Below, one piece after another: positions 5,274-12,403 of a DNA stretch of 13,511 nt (within the stretch, counting starts at the first letter, position 1; each line of letters starts with the position of its first letter). The notes under the pieces are model-generated. The model had not been told where the DNA came from. It made no database searches and saw nothing but the letters and a program-made list of their open reading frames with translations. The position numbers were made by a program, and so were the translations under genes. Source of the DNA: Dehalococcoides mccartyi (GTDB lineage: Bacteria; Chloroflexota; Dehalococcoidia; UBA2979); assembly GCA_945888895.1 (NCBI GenBank), contig CAMDAY010000035.1, positions 1 through 13,511 on the forward strand, given 5' to 3'.

Positions 5274-6703
5274 TGGCGGCGAACGAACCGCGCGCCGTGC
5301 GCGTCGCGCTGCCTCGAGGTGACCTGCGCACGCCCGTCGCGGACCGCCTGCGCGCGGCCAGCTTCATTGTCGAGGGCTACGGCGAGGGATCGCGCTCGTA
5401 CCGCTTCGAGGTGAACGACATCCCTGGTGTGCAGGTGCGCGTGTTCTCCGACGAGGACATTCCGATCCAGGTCGCGCTGGGCCACTACGACTTCGGCATC
5501 GCGAGCCGTATGTGGATCGACGAGCTCCTCGTGCGGTTCCCGAACGACTCGATCGTGCCGCTGCGCCGCCTGGACATCGAGGGCGACACGCTCGTCGCCG
5601 CGGGCGCCCCGGGCTCGACGCTGGAGGGACTCGCGTCAGCGGGCGTCATGCGCGTCGCCACCGAGTACCCGAACATCGCCCAGCACTACCTGACGCGCCT
5701 GCGCGTGCCGGACTACCGGCTGTACGAGGTCTGGGCGCAGGCCGAAGCCTGGCCGCCCGAGGACGCCGAGCTGGCGATCTGCACGGCCTCCGCCGCGCGC
5801 AAGGAAGGCCTCGCGGTCCTCGACGAGGTACACCGCGGCGGCGTCTGGCTGATCGCCAACCGCGAGGCGCTCGCCACGCGCGACCTCTCTGCGGCGCTTG
5901 GTCCGCTGGTGTCGCTGCCCGGCAGCAGCGAGTGGGGCGGCATCGTGGAGCCCGATCGCCTCGACGTGCGCCGCGCCGCGCCTCGTGCCGTCGAGGAGCG
6001 CACGGCGTTCCGCATCGCCGTGCCGGACGGGCACGCGCAGCGCCACACCGTGACCGCGCTCGCGCAGGCCGGCATCGCCTTCGAGGGCTACGAGGAGGGG
6101 CGCGCCGACCGCCACCCCGTCTCCAGCGACCCCGAGGTGATCGTGAAGGTGATGCGTCCGCAGGACATGCCGCGGGCCGTCGCCCTGGGCCACTTCGACC
6201 TCGCGATGACGGGGCGGGACTGGCTGCGCGCCTTCACCGCGTCGTTCCCGGCGGCCCCGGTTGTCGAACTGTGCGACCTCAAGCGCTCCAAGTACCGCAT
6301 GGGCGGCGTGATCACCGAGGACCTCGAGGTCGAGACCATCGAGGAGGCGATCGCGATCTGGCGCAAGGATGACCCCGAGCGCCCGATCCGCGTCGCGTCC
6401 GAGTACGCCAGCCTCGCCGATGAGTACGCGCGGTCGCGCCACCTGGGGAAGTACCGCGTGATTCCGATCTCCGGCGCGTCCGAGGGCTTCGTCCCGGAGG
6501 ACGCCGAGATCCTGATCGAAGGCACGGAGACAGGCAGCACGCTGCGCGCGAACCGGCTGCGTATGATTGACGTGATCATGGAGTCCACGAACTGCGTGAT
6601 CGGCGCCGTCGAACGGCCCTCGGGCCGTCGGGGAGAGTTGCGTGACCAGTTCGTCGAGCGCCTCGCGGCTGCCGCCGAAACCGCAGAACAAGTGACTGGT
6701 TAG
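5273..6703 (+). CDS. hisG: Tandem two-domain ATP phosphoribosyltransferase (HisG-HisG fusion)
   Basis: HisG joins ATP and PRPP to form phosphoribosyl-ATP, the committed step of histidine synthesis. This 476-aa protein (short HisG is about 210 aa, long HisG about 290) contains two HisG-like units, roughly 8-225 and 246-465. They align through R[V/I]A[L/V]PxG (10-16; 247-253), EGYxEG, VALGH[Y/F]D (67-73; 303-309) and an R-x-W motif. The C-terminal unit keeps the PRPP loop EGTETGSTLRAN (416-427). In the N-terminal unit that loop has decayed to ELAICTASAARK (166-177). Conversely, the N-terminal ALPRGDL resembles the usual ALPKGRL, while the C-terminal copy reads VPDGH. No PF08029-type regulatory domain is seen, which agrees with the presence of HisZ. 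The start overlaps the hisZ stop. Catalysis by the C-terminal half is inferred. Confidence 0.88.
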   Translation: MAANEPRAVRVALPRGDLRTPVADRLRAASFIVEGYGEGSRSYRFEVNDIPGVQVRVFSDEDIPIQVALGHYDFGIASRMWIDELLVRFPNDSIVPLRRLDIEGDTLVAAGAPGSTLEGLASAGVMRVATEYPNIAQHYLTRLRVPDYRLYEVWAQAEAWPPEDAELAICTASAARKEGLAVLDEVHRGGVWLIANREALATRDLSAALGPLVSLPGSSEWGGIVEPDRLDVRRAAPRAVEERTAFRIAVPDGHAQRHTVTALAQAGIAFEGYEEGRADRHPVSSDPEVIVKVMRPQDMPRAVALGHFDLAMTGRDWLRAFTASFPAAPVVELCDLKRSKYRMGGVITEDLEVETIEEAIAIWRKDDPERPIRVASEYASLADEYARSRHLGKYRVIPISGASEGFVPEDAEILIEGTETGSTLRANRLRMIDVIMESTNCVIGAVERPSGRRGELRDQFVERLAAAAETAEQVTG

Positions 6704-6723
6704 CAGCGGGAAGTCGAGGACAC

Positions 6724-7473
6724 ATGCCCTCGCTTGGATCGCACATGGCGCGCTCACGCGTGGTTGCGGATCGTCTTCGACTCCCTGAGATCGATGCGGA
6801 TCGCGGCGCGTACTACCTCGGCAGCACGGCGCCTGACATCCGCGTGATCACGCGCATGGACCGGCGCGTCACGCACTTCTACGAGCTGGACGAACTGGGC
6901 GATCAGGATTCGGTGTCGAGGATGTTCGAGGCACACCCCGGATTGTCGACGCCCGCCGGCCTCGACGCCGCGACGACCGCGTTCATCGCGGGCTACCTGA
7001 CACACCTCGTGCTGGATGAGGCGTTCATCAGCGACGTCTACCGGCCGCACTTTGGCGCATTCTCCGAGCGCGGGGAGAATCCGTACTCGAACGTCCTCGA
7101 CCGGGCGCTCCAGTACGAGCTCGACCGCCGCGACCGAGAGGATCGAGCGGCGATGGCGGAGATCCGCGAGGCGCTGGCCGTCACGACGGCCCCGACCCGC
7201 ATCCCGTTCATCGCGGACGAGCACCTAGTGGAGTGGACGACGGTGTCCGAGGACATCGCGTCGCACCCCGCGGACTATGGGCGCTTCCGCCGGATGATGC
7301 AGCGCCACCTGGAGGGCGCCGGGTACGGCGTCGATGACATCAACACGTTTGTCGAGGAGCCCGCGGTGCTCCTGGGCGAGGCGTTCGGCATCGTGGACGA
7401 GGAGCGTATCGAGCGTTTCTGGCACGATGCAGAGGAACGCATGACCGACCGCGTCAGGAGCTACCTCCGATGA
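6724..7473 (+). CDS. Zinc-dependent phospholipase C-like protein within the his operon
   Basis: 249-aa protein resembling the prokaryotic zinc-dependent phospholipase C family (PF00882-like, all-helical, S1-P1 nuclease fold). Seen: N-terminal PSLGSH (candidate ligand H7), GAYYLGSTAPDI with D38, H51 in THFYELDE, and FIAGYLTHLVLDEAF with H94 and D98, a pattern of His/Asp zinc ligands. There is no signal peptide or membrane segment, so it is probably cytoplasmic, unlike secreted phospholipases. It lies 20 nt after hisG and overlaps hisD by ATGA, so it is co-transcribed and translationally coupled with histidine genes although no histidine role is known for the family. The substrate is unknown; it may be a phosphatase or hydrolase of another phosphoester. 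HisN is present, so it need not be the missing histidinol-phosphatase. Confidence 0.7.
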   Translation: MPSLGSHMARSRVVADRLRLPEIDADRGAYYLGSTAPDIRVITRMDRRVTHFYELDELGDQDSVSRMFEAHPGLSTPAGLDAATTAFIAGYLTHLVLDEAFISDVYRPHFGAFSERGENPYSNVLDRALQYELDRRDREDRAAMAEIREALAVTTAPTRIPFIADEHLVEWTTVSEDIASHPADYGRFRRMMQRHLEGAGYGVDDINTFVEEPAVLLGEAFGIVDEERIERFWHDAEERMTDRVRSYLR

Positions 7474-8897
7474 CGACTGAACTCACCGGGACGACCGAGG
7501 AATCCGCGCCGCCCGAGCCCGACGCTCCAGCGATCACGCCCGCGGTCCCGACGACCGCCCCGACGACGCGCACGCTGCGCATCTTCGCCGACCTCGAGAT
7601 CGCGCGGGCGCAGGTGATCCGCCGCGCGCCGCTGTCGGAGCCCGCGCTGTCCGAGGCGGTACAGGCGGGCATCGACGAACTGTGGGGCGAACCGACGTCA
7701 CCTGCGCTGCACGTCGCGAAGATCCTCGACGCCGTCTCGCGCGAGGGCGACGCGGCCGTCGCACGCTTCTCGCAGCGCTTCGACGGATCGTCGTACGAGA
7801 CGGTCGAGGTCTCGCAGGACGAGATCGCCGAGGCGTTCGAGCGCGTGTCGCCCGAGGATCGCGACGCGATCCAGTTCGCGGTGAACCGCGTGCGCCGCTA
7901 CCACGAGACGCAGATGGAGCACGCACCCACCTCGTTCAACACGCGCGGCACGGGGATGCTCGTGCGCCCGCTAGCGCGCGTCGGTGTCTACATGACCGGC
8001 AGCGATGCAGCGCTGCCCTCGTCGGTGATCCACACGGCGATCCCCGCCGTCGTGGCGGGCGTCGAGGAGGTCATCGGTGTCACTGCGGCGCGTGCGGATG
8101 GCACCGTTAACCCGCTGAAGCTCGTCGCGGCGCAGATGTCTGGCATGAAGCGCGTGTTCCGTGCCTCGGGAGCGCAGGCGATCGCCGCGCTCGCGTTCGG
8201 GACGGCGACGATCCCGCGCGTCGACAAGATCGCGGGGCCGGGTGGCATCTTCGTCACGCTCGCGAAGCAGCAGCTCTTCGGGCGCGTGGGCATCGACGCG
8301 ATCTACGGCCCGACCGAGACGCTGGTCGTCGCGGACGAGTTTGCCTCGGCAGAGCTCTGCGCCGCCGACCTGCTCGCGCAGGCGGAGCACGATGTCCTCG
8401 CGACGCCCGTGCTGATCACCACGAGCCGCGCGCAGGCCGAGGCGGTCGCCGCGGCGATCGAGGTGCAGCTCGCCACGTTGGAGCGCGAGCCGATCGCGCG
8501 CGCGGCCGTCGCTCGTGGTGGCGCGGTGATCGTGCGTGACCTCGAGGAGGCGATGGCGCTCGCGAACGAGTTCGCGCCGGAGCACATGTGCCTGCTGGTG
8601 CAGAACCCGGAGGCGCTGCTGCCGCTGGTGAAGAACGCCGGCGGCGTGTTCCTCGGCGAGTCGTCGCCGGAGGTGCTGGGCGACTACACGGCGGGTCCGA
8701 GCCACGTCATGCCGACGGGCGGCTCCGCGCGCTTCGCAGGGCCGCTGTCCGTCCTCGACTTCCTCAAGATCACCTCGATCATCGCGCTGTCGCGGGAGGA
8801 CCTCGGTCGCCTGGGCCCGTACGCGGCGCGGCTCGCGCGGGCCGAGGGCCTGACGGGCCACGCGCGCAGCATCGAGTACCGGCTGGACGGCCGCTGA
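7470..8897 (+). CDS. hisD: Histidinol dehydrogenase
   Basis: 475-aa zinc enzyme that oxidises L-histidinol to histidine in two NAD-dependent steps, the last of the pathway. Catalytic residues are present: QAEH (Q304, H307) and D405 in GDYTAGPSH as zinc ligands, E371-H372 in EFAPEHM as the general base pair, and H464 near the C-terminus. Also seen: RVGVYMTGSDAALPSSV, where many orthologues have VPGG, and KIAGPGGIFVTLAKQQLFGRVGIDAIYGPTE. The ATG overlaps the preceding stop (ATGA). The first 35 or so residues are a Thr/Pro/Ala-rich, probably disordered extension not found in typical HisD (about 430 aa). The real start could be internal, but no better one is evident. The stop overlaps hisC (TGATG). 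Confidence 0.94.
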   Translation: MTTELTGTTEESAPPEPDAPAITPAVPTTAPTTRTLRIFADLEIARAQVIRRAPLSEPALSEAVQAGIDELWGEPTSPALHVAKILDAVSREGDAAVARFSQRFDGSSYETVEVSQDEIAEAFERVSPEDRDAIQFAVNRVRRYHETQMEHAPTSFNTRGTGMLVRPLARVGVYMTGSDAALPSSVIHTAIPAVVAGVEEVIGVTAARADGTVNPLKLVAAQMSGMKRVFRASGAQAIAALAFGTATIPRVDKIAGPGGIFVTLAKQQLFGRVGIDAIYGPTETLVVADEFASAELCAADLLAQAEHDVLATPVLITTSRAQAEAVAAAIEVQLATLEREPIARAAVARGGAVIVRDLEEAMALANEFAPEHMCLLVQNPEALLPLVKNAGGVFLGESSPEVLGDYTAGPSHVMPTGGSARFAGPLSVLDFLKITSIIALSREDLGRLGPYAARLARAEGLTGHARSIEYRLDGR

Positions 8898-10009
8898 TGG
8901 CGCGCTTCGACCCCGTCGAGGGCCTCCGACCGGCATTGCGCACGCTGCCCGAGTACCAGGCGCTCGAGGACCTCGAGGAGGTCGCCGCGCGCTACGGCGT
9001 CGATCCCGCCGATGTGATCAAGATCGACGGCAACGAGAACGCGTGGGGCCCTTCGCCGCGCGTGATCGAGGTGCTGCGCAAGCTTGACTACCACGTGGAG
9101 TGGTACGGCGACGACAACCAGACGGCGCTGCGCGCGGCGCTCGCCGGACGCCTGGGCGTGCCGGCGGACTGCGTCATCGCGGGGTCGGGCTCCGACGAGC
9201 TGATCGACCAGATATTCCGGATGTATCTCGGAACCGGCGACGCGATCGTCACTGCCTCGCCGACGTTCGGGATGTACGCCTTCGACGCCTCGCTGCACGG
9301 CGCGCGCGTCGTCGACGTGCCGTTGCGCGACGACTGGACGTTCGACGAGGACGCGATGGTCGCCGCGGCGCGCGAGGCGAAGGCCGTGTTCATCCCCTCG
9401 CCGAACAATCCGACTGGCACGCTGCTGCCGGTGACGCTGGTCGACCGGCTGCTGGAGACCGGCGCGCTCCTCGTCGTCGACGAGGCGTACATCGAATTCG
9501 CGGACGTCGCCTCGCTGGCCGCGCGTGCCGCCGCCGAGGATGGCCTGATCGTGCTGCGCACGCTGTCGAAGTGGGGCGCGCTCGCCGGCCTGCGTATCGG
9601 CTACGGGGTGATGAGCCCGGCGATGGCCGACCTCTTCCGCCGCGCGAAGCAGCCGTACAACGTGAACGCCGCCGCGGAGGCTGCCGCGATCGCCGCCATC
9701 GAGGACGCCGCCGTCCTCGACGAGCGCGCGCGCATCGTCGCCTCGGAGCGAGAGCGCGTGACGCGTGAGCTCGCGCGCCTCGAGTGGATCGAGCCGGTGC
9801 CGTCGCAGGCGTCGTTCGTGCTGATGAAGCTCGCGCGCGGCGACGGGCGCACACTGCGCGATGAGTTACGCAAGCGCGGCATCTTCACGCGATACTTCAA
9901 ATCCTCGAGGCTGCGCGACTACCTGCGCATCTCGATCGCAAAGCCCGAGCAGAACGACCGCGTACTCGCGGCGATTGCTCAGATCGGTGAGGAGCTGGCG
10001 CATGGCTGA
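8897..10009 (+). CDS. hisC: Histidinol-phosphate aminotransferase
   Basis: 370-aa class I/II PLP enzyme that converts imidazole-acetol phosphate and glutamate to histidinol phosphate. Seen: IKIDGNENAWGPSP near the N-terminus, GSGSDELIDQIF (cofactor phosphate region), SPNNPTGT, VVDEAYIEFAD, and the Schiff-base lysine K225 in TLSKWGALAGLRIGYG, with a C-terminal Arg in LRDYLRISI. The start at 8897 is chosen because it overlaps the hisD stop (TGATG) and gives the usual length; the open frame further upstream lies inside hisD. hisB begins 8 nt before its stop. An aromatic aminotransferase is possible by family, but operon context favours HisC. Confidence 0.94.
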   Translation: MARFDPVEGLRPALRTLPEYQALEDLEEVAARYGVDPADVIKIDGNENAWGPSPRVIEVLRKLDYHVEWYGDDNQTALRAALAGRLGVPADCVIAGSGSDELIDQIFRMYLGTGDAIVTASPTFGMYAFDASLHGARVVDVPLRDDWTFDEDAMVAAAREAKAVFIPSPNNPTGTLLPVTLVDRLLETGALLVVDEAYIEFADVASLAARAAAEDGLIVLRTLSKWGALAGLRIGYGVMSPAMADLFRRAKQPYNVNAAAEAAAIAAIEDAAVLDERARIVASERERVTRELARLEWIEPVPSQASFVLMKLARGDGRTLRDELRKRGIFTRYFKSSRLRDYLRISIAKPEQNDRVLAAIAQIGEELAHG

Positions 10010-10610
10010 GCTGAACGACCGACGCGCCGAGGTCACGCGGGACACCGCGGAGACCAGCATCCGCGCGACCGTGAACGTTGACGGTACCGGCATCGCCGAG
10101 GTCGCGACGGGCATCGGCTTCTTCGACCACATGCTGACCGCGTTCGCGAAGCACGGCCGCTTCGACATCACCGTCGCCGCGCAGGGCGACTTGCACATCG
10201 ATGCCCACCACACGATGGAGGACGTCGCGCTGGTCGTCGGGCAGGCCTTCGATAGGGCGCTCGGTGATCGCGCCGGCATCGTCCGCATGGGGGACGCGCT
10301 GGTGCCGCTGGACGAAGCCCTCGTGCAGTGCGTGATCGACATCTCCGGCCGGCCGTTCGGCGTCATCGACCTCGACTTCGTCGGCCCGATGATCGGCGAG
10401 GCGCCGACGCAGATGGTGGAGCACGTCCTCCACTCCTTCGCGATGGCCGCGAAGCTCACGCTGCACGTCCGCCAGCTCGCCGGTGCCAACGACCACCACA
10501 TCGCGGAAGCCTCGATGAAGGCGCTCGGCCGCGCCCTCGACAAGGCGACCGCCCTCGACCCGCGCATCGTCGGCCAGATCCCCTCGACGAAGGACACGCT
10601 GACCGCGTGA
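10002..10610 (+). CDS. hisB: Imidazoleglycerol-phosphate dehydratase
   Basis: 202-aa monofunctional IGPD, which dehydrates imidazoleglycerol phosphate to imidazole-acetol phosphate using manganese. Duplicated half-motifs are intact: FFDHML (40-45), H65 and DAHHTMED (67-74), then VEHVLHSFA and NDHHIAEASMKALGRAL in the second half, supplying the metal-binding His/Glu. The usual C-terminus IPSTKDTL is present. There is no HAD phosphatase domain, unlike the bifunctional E. coli HisB, consistent with a separate hisN downstream. ATG 10002 overlaps the hisC stop by 8 nt and follows a GGTGAGGAG ribosome site inside hisC. Confidence 0.95.
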   Translation: MAELNDRRAEVTRDTAETSIRATVNVDGTGIAEVATGIGFFDHMLTAFAKHGRFDITVAAQGDLHIDAHHTMEDVALVVGQAFDRALGDRAGIVRMGDALVPLDEALVQCVIDISGRPFGVIDLDFVGPMIGEAPTQMVEHVLHSFAMAAKLTLHVRQLAGANDHHIAEASMKALGRALDKATALDPRIVGQIPSTKDTLTA

Positions 10611-10621
10611 CTGGTGACGTG

Positions 10622-11419
10622 ATGGACGAGGTATCGACCGCCGACCTGCTCGCGTTCGCCCTCGAGCTCGCCGAGGAGGCGGACGGCATCTCGATGTCGT
10701 TCTATCGAGGTGATCTCGGGACGACGACGAAGGCGGACGGCACGCTGGTGACGCGCGCGGACAGGGCCGTCGAGGCGCACCTGCGCGCTCGCATCACCGC
10801 GCTCTTCCCCGAGCACGCTGTTCTTGGGGAAGAGCAGGGCTTTACCGCTGGTACCGCCAACGAGGCGCGCTGGATCCTCGACCCCATCGACGGCACGCAC
10901 GGCTTCGCGCGCGGCATCCCCGTGTGGGCGACGCTGATCGCCTGCGAACGCAACGGCACCATCGAGGTCGGCGTGGCATCCGCGCCCGCGCTCGGCACGC
11001 GGTGGTGGGCGGGGCGCGGCCTCGGCGCGTGGCGTGCGGCGACGGCCGTCCGCGGTGGCGAGCCGGAGCGCATCGCGGTCTCCTCGATCGGCACGGTCGA
11101 GGAAGCACAGGTGCTGTACGGCGCGCACGGCCTGTGCCTCGAGCGGTGGGGGGAGCGCTTCGAGTCGTTGCTCGCCGGCGCCTGGCGCACGCGCGGCTTC
11201 GGCGACTTCTGGTCCCACTGCCTCGTCGCGGAGGGCGCCGCCGAGGTGATGCTCGAAGGCCACATCAGCCCGTGGGACATTGCCGCCGTGCAGGTGATCG
11301 TCGAGGAAGCGGGCGGCCACCTCACGGATGGCGCCGGCACCCTCACGATCGACGCCGGCTACTCCATCACCTCGAACGCTGCGATCCACGATGTGGTGCT
11401 GAGGGTTCTGAGGGCCTAG
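10622..11419 (+). CDS. hisN: Histidinol-phosphatase, inositol-monophosphatase family
   Basis: 265-aa Mg-dependent phosphatase of the IMPase fold. Seen: the metal-binding Glu pair in LGEEQGF, ILDPIDGTHGFARG (D87 and D90, numbered from ATG 10622), and SPWDIAAVQVIVEEAGG with the third metal Asp. IMPase-type proteins that close a his operon are typically HisN, removing phosphate from histidinol phosphate before HisD acts. Family members also hydrolyse inositol phosphates or PAP, so assignment rests on context. The start is uncertain: GTG 10607 overlaps the hisB stop as GTGA and would add five residues; ATG 10622 is chosen as a stronger start codon preceded by GGTGA. This is the last his gene; the stop is 21 nt before the next gene. 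Confidence 0.87.
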   Translation: MDEVSTADLLAFALELAEEADGISMSFYRGDLGTTTKADGTLVTRADRAVEAHLRARITALFPEHAVLGEEQGFTAGTANEARWILDPIDGTHGFARGIPVWATLIACERNGTIEVGVASAPALGTRWWAGRGLGAWRAATAVRGGEPERIAVSSIGTVEEAQVLYGAHGLCLERWGERFESLLAGAWRTRGFGDFWSHCLVAEGAAEVMLEGHISPWDIAAVQVIVEEAGGHLTDGAGTLTIDAGYSITSNAAIHDVVLRVLRA

Positions 11420-11434
11420 GCGGATCCGTATACT
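11406..11434 (+). promoter_or_regulatory. Candidate leaderless promoter of the HicB-like gene
   Basis: TATACT (11429-11434) with a weak -35 TTCTGA (11406-11411, 17-bp spacer) at the end of hisN. The hexamer ends 6 nt before ATG 11441, so transcription would begin at or next to the A of the start codon. There is no Shine-Dalgarno, which fits a leaderless mRNA. Confidence 0.55.
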
Positions 11435-11440
11435 CGTGTG

Positions 11441-11698
11441 ATGGCGAACGAGATTGTCTTTGCTGTCGAGGAAGCCCCCGAGGGTGGTTACACCGCCTCT
11501 TCGGTGGGTGACGGCTATGCCATCTTCACCGAAGGGGACGACCTCGAAGAGCTGCGCGAGATGGTCCACGACGCGGTGATGTGTTCGTTCGAGAACGAGT
11601 TAGAACTCCCGACGCAGATTCGACTTCACTTCGTCCGCGACGAGGTGATTCCAGTCGACAAGACGCGCCCGCCATTTGTCCGTTCTGAGACCCGCTGA
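11441..11698 (+). CDS. HicB-like small protein, solitary (no HicA partner)
   Basis: 85-aa protein of the HicB-like (UPF0150-type) partial RNase H fold. Seen: IVFAVEEAPEGGYTASSVGDGYAIFTEGDDLEELREMVHDAV near the N-terminus, then a short C-terminal strand region (RLHFVRDEVIPVDK). Members of this group are often mislabelled as 2-oxoisovalerate dehydrogenase subunit. HicB antitoxins normally sit beside HicA, a small mRNA interferase, and carry a DNA-binding C-terminus. Here there is no HicA on either side and no HTH, so it is an orphan that may bind another partner. GTG 11438 directly precedes ATG 11441; the ATG is preferred because the promoter geometry puts the mRNA start there. It is not part of the his operon by its own promoter, though read-through is possible. 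Confidence 0.8.
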   Translation: MANEIVFAVEEAPEGGYTASSVGDGYAIFTEGDDLEELREMVHDAVMCSFENELELPTQIRLHFVRDEVIPVDKTRPPFVRSETR

Positions 11699-11726
11699 CA
11701 CTCCATCTCGCGATCGACCAGATAGC

Positions 11727-11753
11727 AGTCGCTTCGCGACTTGAGTTCGCTCA
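11727..11753. terminator. Two adjacent small hairpins between convergent genes
   Basis: AGTCGC-TTC-GCGACT (11727-11741) is followed at once by TGAG-TTCG-CTCA (11742-11753) in the 58-bp gap between two convergent stop codons. Position suggests a shared, bidirectional transcription end. Neither strand has a T-tract, so the call is weak. Confidence 0.35.
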
Positions 11754-11756
11754 GTC

Positions 11757-12065
11757 TTAGTGTGGCTGCTTCCCCACGTCCGGTTCAGTTCGACCAGCGT
11801 CTTGCAGAAGGTGCGCCCCGAGTTTCGCCGCGCATTCCGGATGTAGAAAAATCAGGCGCTGTCCGTTGGCTCCGAGCGCCGGTGCTCCGGACCAGTACAC
11901 CATCGGGTACGTCTCGATCTCCAGGGAGCACAAGAAACAGGCGCGATCCTTCGCGAACGGCTCATAGATGAATGCCGAGAGAGCTTCATTCTCGCTGCCC
12001 GTTTGTGGGTGTGGAGGCGTCATCGCTGCTTCATCGGTCGGAAGTGGTCCGCTTATCCAACCCAT
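11757..12065 (-). CDS. Unknown 102-aa protein with CxxC...HxxC (zinc-knuckle-like)
   Basis: Not recognised as a named family. It carries C43-F-L-C46 and, after about 28 residues, H75-P-E-C78 within LIFLHPECAAKLGAHLL, a pattern suggesting a treble-clef or zinc-ribbon site. The N-terminal 25 residues look unstructured; there is no signal peptide or membrane segment. ATG 12065 is 5 nt after the purS stop, with GAAGG about 10 nt upstream inside purS, so it is likely the last gene of the pur operon. An alternative ATG at 12023 would drop 14 residues. Codon use is less GC-biased at third positions than in the pur genes (ATA, CTT, AAT, TTT, CTA occur), which suggests later acquisition or weak selection. 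A direct purine role is not implied by the sequence. Confidence 0.6.
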   Translation of the reverse strand: MGWISGPLPTDEAAMTPPHPQTGSENEALSAFIYEPFAKDRACFLCSLEIETYPMVYWSGAPALGANGQRLIFLHPECAAKLGAHLLQDAGRTEPDVGKQPH

Positions 12066-12070
12066 CGTTG

Positions 12071-12334
12071 TTACGCCTTCACGACTTCCGCCACCGTGAA
12101 CTCGTAGTCCTCGATGACGGCGTTGGCGAGCAGGCGGTCGCACATCTGCTTCACGGCGTCGCCGGCGGCGGCCTCGGACGCCGCGTCGAGGGTCACGTCG
12201 ATGCGCTTGCCGACGCGGACGGCGCTGACCGCCTCGAAGCCGAGGGCGTGCAGACCGTCACGGACGGCGAGGCCCTGCGGGTCGTTCACCAGCGGGCGGA
12301 GCATGACGTTGATGTGCGCGAGGTAGGTCGACAT
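12071..12334 (-). CDS. purS: Phosphoribosylformylglycinamidine synthase subunit PurS
   Basis: 87-aa PurS, the small subunit that forms the FGAM synthase complex with PurQ (glutaminase) and small PurL, converting FGAR to FGAM in purine synthesis. It matches the family in DPQGLAVRDGLHALGF, VRVGKRIDVTL, MCDRLLANAVIEDYEFTV. The start is set at 12334: AGGAG lies 5 nt upstream (12340-12344), whereas the longer frame to 12379 would begin inside a palindromic repeat. purQ and purL, which usually follow purS, are not downstream here, so the complex is assembled from separated genes. It is 69 nt after purC with a hairpin in between. Confidence 0.92.
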   Translation of the reverse strand: MSTYLAHINVMLRPLVNDPQGLAVRDGLHALGFEAVSAVRVGKRIDVTLDAASEAAAGDAVKQMCDRLLANAVIEDYEFTVAEVVKA

Positions 12335-12350
12335 TGTTTCTCCTGAGGGA

Positions 12351-12393
12351 GAGCCCCTCACCCTAGCCCTCTCCCGCATGGCGGGAGAGGGGA
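12351..12393. repeat. REP-like palindrome between purC and purS
   Basis: CCCTCTCCCGC (12367-12377) and GCGGGAGAGGG (12381-12391) form a perfect 11-bp hairpin with loop ATG, preceded by CCCCTCACCCTAG. This is the form of widespread REP-type intergenic repeats. A related sequence (CCTCACCC plus a CCCTCTTCCCG hairpin) is in the element at 2817-3092. In an operon it may act as an mRNA-stabilising or partial-termination structure just upstream of the purS ribosome site. Confidence 0.75.
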
Positions 12394-12403
12394 TCAGAAG
12401 TGG

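Noticed and set aside
9866..11569. A 567-codon minus-strand open frame across hisB and hisN
   Set aside because: No recognisable domain; it crosses several well-supported genes and has no plausible start signal. Shadow frame.
11741..11971. A plus-strand 76-codon frame after the HicB-like gene, considered as a possible HicA toxin
   Set aside because: It has no HicA features (no short dsRBD-like fold, no GSH motif) and is antisense to the CxxC/HxxC gene.
12071..12379. Longer purS start at 12379
   Set aside because: The extra 15 residues are encoded by the palindromic repeat, and the good ribosome site lies before ATG 12334.
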